Of a stretch of 64,000 nucleotides of DNA, positions 33,042-42,083 are shown in pieces. The position numbers and the translations under genes were made by a program. Source of the DNA: Mycobacterium sp. PO1 (GTDB lineage: Bacteria > Actinomycetota > Actinomycetes > Mycobacteriales > Mycobacteriaceae); the NCBI RefSeq assembly GCF_017312405.1, contig NZ_BLTG01000030.1:1-64000 (forward strand), given 5' to 3'. The notes below the pieces were generated by a model. The model searched no databases and was not told where the DNA came from. It worked only from the letters and a program-made list of their open reading frames with translations. Numbering within the stretch: position 1 is the stretch's first letter; each line of letters opens with the position of its first letter.

Positions 33042-34288
33042 CCGAATTCACCGGCGATCCCGTCGCGACCGCGTCGCAGCACGACCAGGAGATCGCCGCA
33101 CTGGATCTGACCCGCCACCCCACCGTGCGAGCCGCATACCGCGACGTGGCCGAGAAGTGGCTGAGCCGGGCCCGCGCCTCACAGGCCATGCGGGAACGCT
33201 TCGACGACGCCTTCACCGAGGTGATGTTCTCCGCAGCCATCTGGTCGTCCAACCAGGACAAGCTCCGACCCAAGGTCAGCTGCATCACCCGGCTGAGCCA
33301 TCCGGTCGCCGGCCATCAGATACCCGGGTCCCGTTGGGGCATCGACAATCCCGACAGCGTCTACCGGGTGATCCCGATCTCCGGCGACGAGCGCTACGAG
33401 ATCCACGGCCGCGTCGGGACCCACCGGATGACCGAGAACTACTTCACACTCTGGAACGCCGACATGGGCACCGTCGCCGTGCTCAACGGCCGCACCATGA
33501 ACGTCGACGCCGACGGCTCCTTCACCATCACCGTCGACTCCGACCCTGCCAACGGGCGGCCCAACCACGTGCAGAGCACCCCGGAGGCCCACGAGTTCTA
33601 CATCCGCGACGTGCTGCTGCACTGGGATCGCGACGACCCCAATCACCTTGCGGTGCAGCGGCTCGGCGACAAGCCGACCGTCGCGGCGCGCACGCTCGAC
33701 GAGCAGGCCGACGCGACGGCGGCAATGATGGCGCACTTTGCCGACTTCACCGGCAAGCTCAGCCACGGCATCTACAAGATGCCGGCCAACCACTTCGACC
33801 TGGCCTGGTCGGCCGACAAGGTCGGCGCGATGCGCAACCAGGTGTATGTGATGGGGCGCTTCGACCTGAACCCCGGGGAGGCGTTCGTCGTCGACGTCAG
33901 CGACGGCGGCGCCGAGTACTTCACGGTGCCGTTGAGCAACATCTGGGGCACCACGTTGGACATCTGTGACCGCACCGGCAGCCTGAACAAGGCGCAGTCG
34001 GTGCCCAACGAGGACGGCACCTACACCTACGTCATCTCCCCCACCGACCCCGGAGTCGCGAACTGGATCGACTCCGACGGGTTGCGCGAAGGCATCCTGA
34101 CCCTGCGGATGGCCGAGTTCGCCGGGCACGGCCCCCGCGAGGACCTCGGCGCGCACGGTCGCGTGGTGCCGCTCGACGAACTGGAGAAGGCGGTGCCGAC
34201 CCTGCGCCGGGTGTCGGCGCAGCAGCGGGCCACCGAGCTGGCCGAGCGCCGAGCGGCCTACCTGCGCCGTCTACCGGAGAGGATCTGA
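33038..34288 (+). CDS. DUF1214 domain protein
   Basis: A 416-residue protein with no signal peptide or membrane segment. The central and C-terminal parts fit the beta-rich DUF1214 family (VYRVIPISGDERYEIHG; DLNPGEAFVVDVSDGGAEYFTVPLSNIWG; WIDSDGLREGILTLRM). The function of the family is unknown. It overlaps the sulfotransferase gene by 4 bp (ATGA), and the next SDR starts 1 bp after its stop, so it belongs to the operon and probably to the same pathway. Confidence 0.8.
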   Translation: MTEFTGDPVATASQHDQEIAALDLTRHPTVRAAYRDVAEKWLSRARASQAMRERFDDAFTEVMFSAAIWSSNQDKLRPKVSCITRLSHPVAGHQIPGSRWGIDNPDSVYRVIPISGDERYEIHGRVGTHRMTENYFTLWNADMGTVAVLNGRTMNVDADGSFTITVDSDPANGRPNHVQSTPEAHEFYIRDVLLHWDRDDPNHLAVQRLGDKPTVAARTLDEQADATAAMMAHFADFTGKLSHGIYKMPANHFDLAWSADKVGAMRNQVYVMGRFDLNPGEAFVVDVSDGGAEYFTVPLSNIWGTTLDICDRTGSLNKAQSVPNEDGTYTYVISPTDPGVANWIDSDGLREGILTLRMAEFAGHGPREDLGAHGRVVPLDELEKAVPTLRRVSAQQRATELAERRAAYLRRLPERI

Positions 34289-34289
34289 C

Positions 34290-35123
34290 ATGGCACGCTG
34301 GTTGATCACCGGATGCTCGACCGGCATCGGCCGCGAGATCGCCCGCGCAGCACTGGAAGCCGGACATTCGGTGGTGGTGACAGCACGCCGCGTCGAGTCG
34401 ATCACCGACTTGGCCGACGAATACGGCGACCGCGCGGTCACCGTCGCGCTCGACGTCACCGACAAGGAGCAGATCGCCGCCGCGGTACGCACGGCGACCG
34501 ACGCATTCGGCGGCATCGACGTGCTGGTCAACAACGCCGGCAACGGCTACCTCGCGGCGATCGAGGAAGGCGAGGACGACCAGGTCCGCAAACTGTTCGA
34601 CGTCAACTACTTCGGCGTCGTGGACATGATCAAGGCGGTGCTGCCCGGCATGCGGGCCCGCGGTGCCGGGCACATCGTCAACATCTCGTCGATGACCGGC
34701 CTGGTGGCCAACCCGCCCAACGGGTACTACTCGTCGACGAAGTTCGCGCTCGAGGCACTCACCGAGGCGCTCGCGCAAGAGGTCAAGCCGTTCGGCATCA
34801 AGGTCACCGCCATCGAACCGGGCGCGTTCCGCACCGACTGGGCCGCGAGGTCGATGTGGGAATCCGCCACACCGATCAGCGAGTACGACGACACCGTCGG
34901 CTCCCGCAAGACCATGATCAAGGAATTCGCCAACCACCTACCGGGTGATCCGCGCAAGGCGGCCGACGCGGTGCTGATGGTGACCGGCCTCGACGATCCG
35001 CCGTTGCGGCTGCTGCTGGGCCGCGATGTGTTGAAAGCGGTGCGCGACAAGCTCGCCGCGTTCTCGGCGTCGATCGACGAGTGGGCATCGGTCACCAAAG
35101 ACGTCGAGTTCCCGCGGGGCTGA
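34290..35123 (+). CDS. short-chain dehydrogenase/reductase
   Basis: A 277-residue SDR: cofactor motif TGCSTGIGREIARAAL, VNNAGNGYLAAIEE, catalytic Ser in NISSMTG and YYSSTKFALE (Tyr and Lys). Of the classical oxidoreductase type often annotated for alcohols or ketones. It starts 1 bp after the DUF1214 gene and ends 2 bp before the mycofactocin-type SDR. Confidence 0.9.
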   Translation: MARWLITGCSTGIGREIARAALEAGHSVVVTARRVESITDLADEYGDRAVTVALDVTDKEQIAAAVRTATDAFGGIDVLVNNAGNGYLAAIEEGEDDQVRKLFDVNYFGVVDMIKAVLPGMRARGAGHIVNISSMTGLVANPPNGYYSSTKFALEALTEALAQEVKPFGIKVTAIEPGAFRTDWAARSMWESATPISEYDDTVGSRKTMIKEFANHLPGDPRKAADAVLMVTGLDDPPLRLLLGRDVLKAVRDKLAAFSASIDEWASVTKDVEFPRG

Positions 35124-35125
35124 GG

Positions 35126-35944
35126 ATGGGTTCGCTCGACGGTCAGGTGGCCTTCATCACCGGCGCGGCCCGCGGCATGGGCCGTGCGCACGCCGTGAAA
35201 CTGGCAGGCGAGGGCGCCGACATCGTCGCCCTGGACATCTGCACGGGCTTCGAGTTCACCGACTACCCGGGAGCCACAGTCGACGACCTCGAGGAGACCG
35301 CCCGGCTCGTGCGTCAGCAGGGACGCCGCATCCTGGCCCGGCAGGCCGACGTGCGCGATGCCGACGCGGTGGACGCCGTGCTCGCCGATGCGCGGCGCGA
35401 GTTCGGTCGCCTCGACATCGTCATCGCCAACGCCGGGGTCATCCGGGTGACCGACAGTGACCAGCGTCGTCGCGATTTCCGCGCGATCATCGACGTCAAC
35501 CTGGTCGGCGCGTGGAACACCGTCGACGCGGCGATCCCGGACCTGGTCGCCGGCGGCCGCGGCGGGTCCATCGTGTTGACGAGCTCCACCCAGGGGTTGC
35601 GGGCCTCCGACACCGACCGGGCCGGTCTGCAGGCCTACGCCGCCTCCAAACGCGCCCTGGTGGCGCTGATGCAGGGCTGGGCACGTCAGCTGGCTCCGCA
35701 TTCGATCCGGGTGAACACCATCCACCCCAGCGGCGTCGCCACCGACATGATCATGAACGAGTCGACGATGGCGCTGGCCACCGCCGGCGATCCGTGGCTG
35801 CTGGCTCAGCAGAACGCGTTGCCGATCGCGCTGGTCGATCCCGCTGACATCGCCGGCGCGGTGGCGTGGCTGGTCTCCGACGCGGCCCGGTTCGTCACCG
35901 GCACCTCGTGGCCGCTTGACGCCGGGTTCACGCTGCGCTCCTGA
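35126..35944 (+). CDS. mycofactocin-coupled SDR family oxidoreductase
   Basis: A 272-residue SDR with cofactor motif TGAARGMGRAHAVKLAGEGA and catalytic AYAASKRAL. After the second strand it has an extra segment (DICTGFEFTDYPGATVDDL, then the ETARLVRQQGRRILARQADVRD block). That insertion is the hallmark of SDRs that use mycofactocin as external electron acceptor with a non-exchangeable NAD. Such enzymes oxidise alcohols, including terpene alcohols. I chose the ATG at 35126 (Met-Gly-Ser-Leu-Asp); the frame extends further upstream inside the previous gene. Confidence 0.85.
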   Translation: MGSLDGQVAFITGAARGMGRAHAVKLAGEGADIVALDICTGFEFTDYPGATVDDLEETARLVRQQGRRILARQADVRDADAVDAVLADARREFGRLDIVIANAGVIRVTDSDQRRRDFRAIIDVNLVGAWNTVDAAIPDLVAGGRGGSIVLTSSTQGLRASDTDRAGLQAYAASKRALVALMQGWARQLAPHSIRVNTIHPSGVATDMIMNESTMALATAGDPWLLAQQNALPIALVDPADIAGAVAWLVSDAARFVTGTSWPLDAGFTLRS

Positions 35945-36058
35945 GCACCACCCGCCGGGAAGCACTGGTCAGCGATCTGTCACACCGGTCCGGTCACGGG
36001 CCGACCAACCGGGTGGTTAGGCTGGGTGGCAGATCCATCGACGGACCAGGAGGCCGCC

Positions 36059-37219
<1,161 letters not shown>

Positions 37220-37227
37220 GCTGAACC

Positions 37228-38343
37228 ATGGACTTTCAACTCAGCGAAGAGCAGGTTCTGCTCCGCGACACCACCCGCGACCTGCTCGCCCGCGCCTACG
37301 ACACCGAGCGTCGGCTCGAGATCATCGACAGCGACCCCGGCTTCAGCCGCGACGTGTGGAAGCAGTTGGCAGAGATCGGCATCCTGGGGCTGGGCTTCGA
37401 GGAGGAAGCCGGCGGGCAGAACGAGATCCAGGTGGTGCTCACCGAGGTCGGCCGGCGACTGGCCCCCGAGCCCGTGCTGCACGGGGCACTCGGGCCGGGA
37501 GCGTTGATCGCCGAGCTCGGCTCGGCAGAGCAGCGCGCGCTGCTCGACGAGGTCGCCGCCGGCGAGCGGCTGCTGGCCTTCGCCCACCAGGAGCCGGGGA
37601 TGCGCGGAGCGCACGCGCCGGTGACGACCAAGGCTGCCCGCAACGGTGATTCGTGGACGGTGACCGGCTGTAAGAACCCGGTCCTGGCCGGCGACAGTGC
37701 CGACACCCTGGTGGTGACCGCGGCTCTTCCCGACGGCGGTACCGGCGCATTTCTCGTCGACGCCGGCGCGGTGAACCGGCAGTCGTTCCGCACCTTCGAC
37801 GGCCAACGCGCCGCGCAGATCGATCTGGATGCGGTGGCATGCGAACCGCTGGGCGAGGCGACCGATGCGTCGGCGGCCGTCAGCCACACCCTGGTGCGCA
37901 TCTCGTCGGGGCTGTGCGCCGAAGCGCTCGGCGCGATGGAGGAAGCACTGCGACTGACCACCGAATACCTCACCCAGCGGAAGCAGTTCGGTGTCACGCT
38001 GAACACGTTCCAGACGTTGACCCAGCGCGCCGCCGACATGTATGTGTCCCTCGAGCTGGCTCGCAGCATGACACTGTATGCGGCCATGTCGATCGCCGAC
38101 GGTGATCTGGATCCGACCATCGCGGCGCGGGCCAAACTGCAGATCGGTCGCTCCGGACGCCACATCAGCCAAGAGGCGATCCAGCTGCACGGCGGCATCG
38201 GCGTGACGGCCGAGTACCCGGTCGGTCACTACGCGGCCAAGCTGACGGCGATCGAACACACCCTCGGTTCCTCGCAGGATCAGCTCCACGTACTGATGGG
38301 TCAGCTCGGCGACTACGAGATCGCCACGGTGCGCGAAGGCTAA
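37228..38343 (+). CDS. acyl-CoA dehydrogenase (second of a pair)
   Basis: A 371-residue ACAD that starts 8 bp after the first. It begins MDFQLSEEQVLLRDTTRDLL, and the C-terminal part has QRKQFGVTLNTFQ and QLHGGIGVTAEYPVGHYAAKL. The central FAD/substrate region is less canonical than in the first protein (FAHQEPGMRGAHAP instead of a typical TEP motif). Divergence of one partner is usual in mycobacterial heterotetrameric ACADs, in which each partner supplies part of the site. The stop overlaps the hydrolase gene tail by 4 bp. Confidence 0.92.
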   Translation: MDFQLSEEQVLLRDTTRDLLARAYDTERRLEIIDSDPGFSRDVWKQLAEIGILGLGFEEEAGGQNEIQVVLTEVGRRLAPEPVLHGALGPGALIAELGSAEQRALLDEVAAGERLLAFAHQEPGMRGAHAPVTTKAARNGDSWTVTGCKNPVLAGDSADTLVVTAALPDGGTGAFLVDAGAVNRQSFRTFDGQRAAQIDLDAVACEPLGEATDASAAVSHTLVRISSGLCAEALGAMEEALRLTTEYLTQRKQFGVTLNTFQTLTQRAADMYVSLELARSMTLYAAMSIADGDLDPTIAARAKLQIGRSGRHISQEAIQLHGGIGVTAEYPVGHYAAKLTAIEHTLGSSQDQLHVLMGQLGDYEIATVREG

Positions 38344-39134
38344 AAGCTCTGGGCGGCAAGCCATTCCGCTATGCGTTGGGCAACCTTCGGCCACTGTGGT
38401 TCAAGCATCAGGTCATGACCCGTGTCCGCGAAGAACTCGGGTTTCACCCCGTACGTGGCGGCGGTCTGCCGGACGTCGCGTCGAGCGATGATGGTGTCCG
38501 CGTCGGCGCCCAGCACCAGCATCGGGATCGCGGCAACCCGCGAGGATCTGACGCGATCGAGCACGAGCATGTCGAGGAACGCCCGGTAGGACTCGTCCTG
38601 CATGCGACGCTGATATCGATCGACATCGCTGTGCGCGGTGGCCGCCGAGAAGAACAACTGGTGAGCGAGTTCGGGAGTGGCGACCAACGGCGCGAGGCGC
38701 AGCATCGCGTTGGCCCTGAGGAATTGCACCGGATGGTGTCGAGCGATGCGCATGGTGGCTCCCACTGCCCCGGTCGGCGGTACGGACGCGAGCAACACAG
38801 CGCCTTCGGCACGGTGGCGCTCGAGGTACTTCTGCACGACGAAGCCACCCATCGAATGGCCGATCAAGACCGGCGACGCCGGCAACTGGTCGACGAGGTC
38901 AGCCAGATCTCGCACGTAGTCGGCCACCCGGTGCCAGCGCAGCCGCTCGCCTCCCGAACTCGCTCCGTGGCCGCGCAGACTCGGGGCGTGGCACGCGTAG
39001 CCCAGCTCGGCGAAGTAGTCCAAGAAGTGTTCGTCCCAGCACCACGCTCCGTGCCACGCCCCGTGCACGAACACCAGCGGCGCCGGGTGGGCTTCGGTGG
39101 CAGCTCCTTTGACGATCACCTCGAGCATGCGCAA
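38340..39134 (-). CDS. alpha/beta hydrolase
   Basis: A 264-residue alpha/beta-fold hydrolase. The oxyanion-hole region is VFVHGAWHGAWCW, the nucleophile elbow is GHSMGG, and candidate acid and histidine residues are in LGADADTIIARRD and DTGHDLMLEP. The family is broad (esterases, C-C hydrolases, lipases). The order is tail-to-tail with the second ACAD gene. It lies 22 bp after the Ntn-hydrolase gene on the same strand, so those two may form an operon. Confidence 0.9.
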   Translation of the reverse strand: MRMLEVIVKGAATEAHPAPLVFVHGAWHGAWCWDEHFLDYFAELGYACHAPSLRGHGASSGGERLRWHRVADYVRDLADLVDQLPASPVLIGHSMGGFVVQKYLERHRAEGAVLLASVPPTGAVGATMRIARHHPVQFLRANAMLRLAPLVATPELAHQLFFSAATAHSDVDRYQRRMQDESYRAFLDMLVLDRVRSSRVAAIPMLVLGADADTIIARRDVRQTAATYGVKPEFFADTGHDLMLEPQWPKVAQRIAEWLAAQSF

Positions 39135-39156
39135 CTCCTCCGCGGCGACGACGACG

Positions 39157-40128
39157 TCAGAAGCCGATGTGTCCCGGCGTCATTCGGGCCGTCACGTTCC
39201 CGACCATCGTCTCGTCATACGGATCGACGATCAACGGGTCGCCGCCGTCAGGCAGCGTCAGGTCGTCGAAACGCACCCAGATGGTGTTGGGGCTGGTCGT
39301 CAACTCGAAAAAGTAGACCCTGTTGGTCAGGTCGCACACTGTGCGGTACTCGGTGTTGTAGACACCGAATTCGCCATAGGGGGCGCCGAACGGCACCGAC
39401 ACGTTGCGCATGATGGCCAGCACCCCGGCGACTGCCTGACGTTCGTCGCGCGGTGAGGGCAGCAGCGCCGAATAGTAGGCCGCACGCTGAAAACGGTCGA
39501 CGGCGTTGACGTTTCCGGGCAGTGGCATGTCCCGCGACGGCTGGGAGAAGTCCCGCTCGGCCAGCAGGGCGAGCTGCTCGTCGTAGGTGGGGTCGTTGGT
39601 CATCAGCGTGTACTGGCGGCCGTGGTGCACGATCGGGGTGCCGTGGTCGAATTCGATGATCGCCGAGTCACCGGAGGCGTCTTCCAGAGCCAGATGGATG
39701 GTCGCGTCGTGGCCGTGGGCGCCGACCATCACCACGTCCAGGCCGTCCATCAATGCCAGCGCTTCGGGCACGGTCGCCGCCTGGTCCAGTAGGTACTGCA
39801 ACCACATGCCCGCGTGCACGCCCGGTTCAGCGGGGTTGCGCACCCCGAAGTCGGTGCTCTGCAGATACAACCCGTGCCCGGCGAGGCCCTTCTCGTTGAA
39901 GCCGTCGATACCGCCGAGGCCGTACACCGAGGTGACCAACGTCGCGTAGCGACTGGTCCAGCGCAGCGGATTACGGGGTACCACGTCGATGCCGGCCAGC
40001 GCTCCCCCGTCGCGCCGGCGGCCGGCCGGAAACGCGACGATCAGCGGTTCGGTGGACTCCGGCCAGTCCATGCTGCGTCCCGTCAGGACGGCCAGTTCAT
40101 TCGAGTTCCACAGCACACGAGTGCACAC
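39157..40128 (-). CDS. linear amide C-N hydrolase (choloylglycine hydrolase family)
   Basis: Ntn-type amidohydrolase of the bile salt hydrolase / penicillin V acylase family. The GTG at 40128 puts Cys at position 2 (Val/Met-Cys-Thr-Arg-Val-Leu-Trp), the expected N-terminal nucleophile after Met removal. Other family landmarks are GRSMDWPESTEPLI (Arg and Asp) and GLYLQSTDFGVRNP. It gives 323 residues; a longer frame to 40206 adds 26 residues without a signal sequence and would bury the Cys. The substrate could be a conjugated amide or an acyl-homoserine lactone; not decidable here. Confidence 0.85.
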   Translation of the reverse strand: MCTRVLWNSNELAVLTGRSMDWPESTEPLIVAFPAGRRRDGGALAGIDVVPRNPLRWTSRYATLVTSVYGLGGIDGFNEKGLAGHGLYLQSTDFGVRNPAEPGVHAGMWLQYLLDQAATVPEALALMDGLDVVMVGAHGHDATIHLALEDASGDSAIIEFDHGTPIVHHGRQYTLMTNDPTYDEQLALLAERDFSQPSRDMPLPGNVNAVDRFQRAAYYSALLPSPRDERQAVAGVLAIMRNVSVPFGAPYGEFGVYNTEYRTVCDLTNRVYFFELTTSPNTIWVRFDDLTLPDGGDPLIVDPYDETMVGNVTARMTPGHIGF

Positions 40129-40205
40129 GGCCACCAACCTAGGCCAGACCACCGGGTCGCCGGACGATTTCAGAAACCGTTGCGACGGCGAGACGCGCCA
40201 AGCCA

Positions 40206-40372
40206 TGCAGGGCGCCCGGGTACGTCACGCACGTCGCCGGACCGAGTCGCGCACGTCGCCGGACCCAAGTCGTGCAGGGCGCCCAGGCACGTCACGCACG
40301 TCGCCGGACCGAGTCGTGCACGTCACCCAAGCCCGTCACGCACGTCGCCGAGCCCAGTCGTGCAGGGGCAAA
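40206..40372. repeat. short ACGTC-rich direct repeats
   Basis: About five imperfect copies of a unit of 22-24 bp around GCACGTCGCCGGACC...AGTCG. They are nested in a longer repeat marked by TGCAGGG at 40206, 40273 and 40361 (intervals 67 and 88 bp). The copies are too irregular for CRISPR. The stretch lies directly upstream of the Ntn-hydrolase gene and abuts the larger tandem array. No gene is supported here, although several frames are open. Confidence 0.7.
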
Positions 40373-40373
40373 A

Positions 40374-40910
40374 GCCGTGAACGCCGCGAAAGTACGGTTT
40401 CTGACGAGAATCGGGTGATTTCCGTCAGAAACCGTACGCTCGCGGGCTGTCTGGCCGCGGGCTCTGGGCCGCGGGTTCCGGGCCGCGGGTTCCGGGCTGC
40501 GGGACGCGGCATGTCTGGGCCACAGACGACTCCATGCCGTGAGCGCCTCGAACGTACGAATTCTGACGAGATTCGGGTGATTTCCGTCAGAAACCGTACG
40601 CTCGCGGGCTGTCTGGACGCGGGGTCCGGGCCGCGGGTTCCGGGCCGCGGGTTCCGGGCTGCGGGACGCGGCATGTCTGGGCCACAGACGGCTCCATGCC
40701 GTGAGCGCCTCGAACGTACGAATTCTGACGAGAATCGGGTGATTTCCGTCAGAAACCGTACGCTCGCGGGCTGTCTGGCCGCGGGGTCCGGGCCGCGGGG
40801 TTCCGGGCCGCGGGGTGCCGGAAGCAGGCTGCGGGTTCCGGGCCGCGGGGTGCCGGAAGCGGGCTGCGGGTTCCGGGCCGCGGGACGCGGGATGTCTGGG
40901 CCACAGACGG
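40374..40910. repeat. three-copy tandem array (162, 162 and 213 bp) with internal palindrome
   Basis: Units begin at GCCGTGA: 40374-40535, 40536-40697 and 40698-40910. Each has a conserved half (AACGTACGAATTCTGACG, GAATCGGGTGATTTCC, GTCAGAAACCGTACGCTCGC) and a GC half made of short GGGCCGCGGGTTCC-like repeats ending in GGCATGTCTGGGCCACAGAC. In unit 1 the arms GTACGGTTTCTGACG (40392-40406) and its perfect complement (40423-40437) form a 15-bp stem. In units 2 and 3 the left arm has three changes (AAT for GTT). Unit 3 is longer because of a 35-bp duplication (40801-40835, 40836-40870). Unit length 162 is a multiple of three, which keeps frames open on both strands, but I see no credible gene. 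Confidence 0.9.
40392..40437. repeat. perfect 15-bp inverted repeat in array unit 1
   Basis: Arms GTACGGTTTCTGACG (40392-40406) and CGTCAGAAACCGTAC (40423-40437) enclose a 16-nt loop. The loop sequence is conserved in units 2 and 3 apart from one base. In those units, the stem keeps GTACG and TCTGACG pairing around a 3-bp internal mismatch. It can form a strong RNA or DNA hairpin on either strand. Terminator, protein site and mobile-repeat terminus are all possible. Confidence 0.85.
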
Positions 40911-41077
40911 AGCGGAGGTGCTGCGCTGCGCCGATGCAGCCCTGGCGCCCAACCCCGTAAGAGCCGCGTGAACTGTGAGGAATCAATCGTCGCCCGGCCG
41001 CGCTTAACGCTGGAGTGCCCGAGCGCGATAGAAATGGGTACAAACCTGAAACGAGCATCCGCCGAGAGGAGCGCACG

Positions 41078-41305
41078 ATGCAGGTGAAGAGGATCGTCAT
41101 CGCGGCAGCCATTGCCGGTGGCATGGGTGCGGCATCGATGGGCCTGGGTGCAGGTCTGGCCAACGCCGACCACGACTGGTGGCTGCCCCAGCCGCCCCCG
41201 CCCGGCCACGTCGGACAGATCGTCAACGTTCCGCCCGGACACATCGGGCAGGTCACCGGTGTGCCACCCGGCCATTGGGACAAGCCGTGGAAGTGGGGCC
41301 GATAG
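41078..41305 (+). CDS. small secreted PPGH-repeat protein
   Basis: A 75-residue protein with a classic signal peptide: basic MQVKR, hydrophobic IVIAAAIAGGMGAASMG, and a likely cut after GLANA. The mature part of about 45 residues begins DHDWWLPQPPPPGH. It then has 11-residue repeats starting PPGH (PPGHVGQIVNV, PPGHIGQVTGV, PPGHW), ending in WDKPWKWGR. The ATG at 41078 has GAGAGGA 7 nt upstream. I recognise it only as one of the small exported mycobacterial proteins of unknown role; the regular His, Trp and Pro could suggest metal or wall binding (inference). Confidence 0.85.
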   Translation: MQVKRIVIAAAIAGGMGAASMGLGAGLANADHDWWLPQPPPPGHVGQIVNVPPGHIGQVTGVPPGHWDKPWKWGR

Positions 41306-41336
41306 TCAAGGCGTCGCTGGGCGGGAGTGAAAGTGG

Positions 41337-41379
41337 GCCGCCAGCCGCCCCGGCTCGGCGCCGCCAGCCGCCCCGGCTC
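41337..41379. repeat. 20-bp direct repeat
   Basis: GCCGCCAGCCGCCCCGGCTC occurs at 41337-41356 and again at 41360-41379, separated by 3 bp. It lies in the short gap between the secreted protein gene and the tail of the DUF899 gene. It may be part of a terminator region, as GC-rich pairing is possible, but no clear stem was assigned. Confidence 0.75.
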
Positions 41380-41408
41380 AGGAGGCGAAGCGTGCCCGCC
41401 ATGGTGCG

Positions 41409-42083
41409 TCAGTACGCGTCGTGCAACCGGATCCACTCGTAGGCCGGTTGCTGCGGCCAGCCCGGCGGTGACTTCTCCCAGGTCTCCTGACGGCCGTACG
41501 GGGTCAGGTCGAGCAGGTCGAACACCACCATGAAGGGCTCCTCACCGCGGTCGAACGTCTGCCAGGTGTGGAAGACCCGCTCACCGCCACGCAGAAACAC
41601 ACTGATGGAGTGCCGTTCCTGACCGTCGATGGTGGTGCGGAAATCCTCGTTGAAGGTCGACCGGCCCGACGACACCCAGGGCAGGTCCCAGCCCATGCGG
41701 TCCTTGAAGGCCACCAGTTTGCCCACCGGCGCGCGCGCCACCAGCACGAACGCGGTGTCCTTGGCATACAGGTGCGACAGCGGCCCGACGTGATCGGCCA
41801 TCATCGAGCACCCGGCGCAGCCCTCGTCCCACTCCGGCGCGAACATGAAGTGCTGAACGATCAGCTGCTTGCGCCCCTCGAACAGGTCGAGCAGGGTCAG
41901 CGGGCCCGTCTCGGTGTCGAACACGTATGGGGTGTCGATCTCGACCATGGGCAGGCGGCGGCGGGCGGCGCTGACTGCGTCCTTGGCGCGGATGAGGTCC
42001 TTCTCCAGCACCAGCAGTTCGGCGCGCGCCGTCTCCCACTCGGCCCGCGACACGATGGGTGGCAACGCGTCGGTGTCGGTCAT
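41409..42083 (-). CDS. DUF899 family (thioredoxin-like) protein
   Basis: A 224-residue protein of the DUF899 family, a thioredoxin-like fold. The family-typical core is FEGRKQLIVQHFMFAPEWDEGCAGC (with CAGCS as the likely redox site), followed by a GWDLPWVSS element and a C-terminal DLLDLTPYGRQE. The N-terminal 45 residues form a charged helix. It overlaps the ThrE-like gene by 4 bp. The biological substrate is unknown. Confidence 0.88.
   Translation of the reverse strand: MTDTDALPPIVSRAEWETARAELLVLEKDLIRAKDAVSAARRRLPMVEIDTPYVFDTETGPLTLLDLFEGRKQLIVQHFMFAPEWDEGCAGCSMMADHVGPLSHLYAKDTAFVLVARAPVGKLVAFKDRMGWDLPWVSSGRSTFNEDFRTTIDGQERHSISVFLRGGERVFHTWQTFDRGEEPFMVVFDLLDLTPYGRQETWEKSPPGWPQQPAYEWIRLHDAY

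Noticed and set aside
33179-34937. Minus-strand frames of 325 and 301 residues opposite the DUF1214 and SDR genes
   Set aside because: Shadow frames: low complexity in Val, Gly, Asp and Arg, no domain, and opposite well-supported genes with standard motifs.
40206-40910. Possible CRISPR array
   Set aside because: The repeats are tandem without unique spacers of constant length, and no cas gene is near.
39989-41436. Long open frames on both strands across the repeat array (323, 327 and 366 residues)
   Set aside because: They exist because the unit length is a multiple of three and the sequence is GC-rich. Several frames are open at once, all are Arg/Pro/Gly-rich, and they run into the flanking genes on the opposite strand. 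None has a good ribosome-binding site or a recognisable domain.
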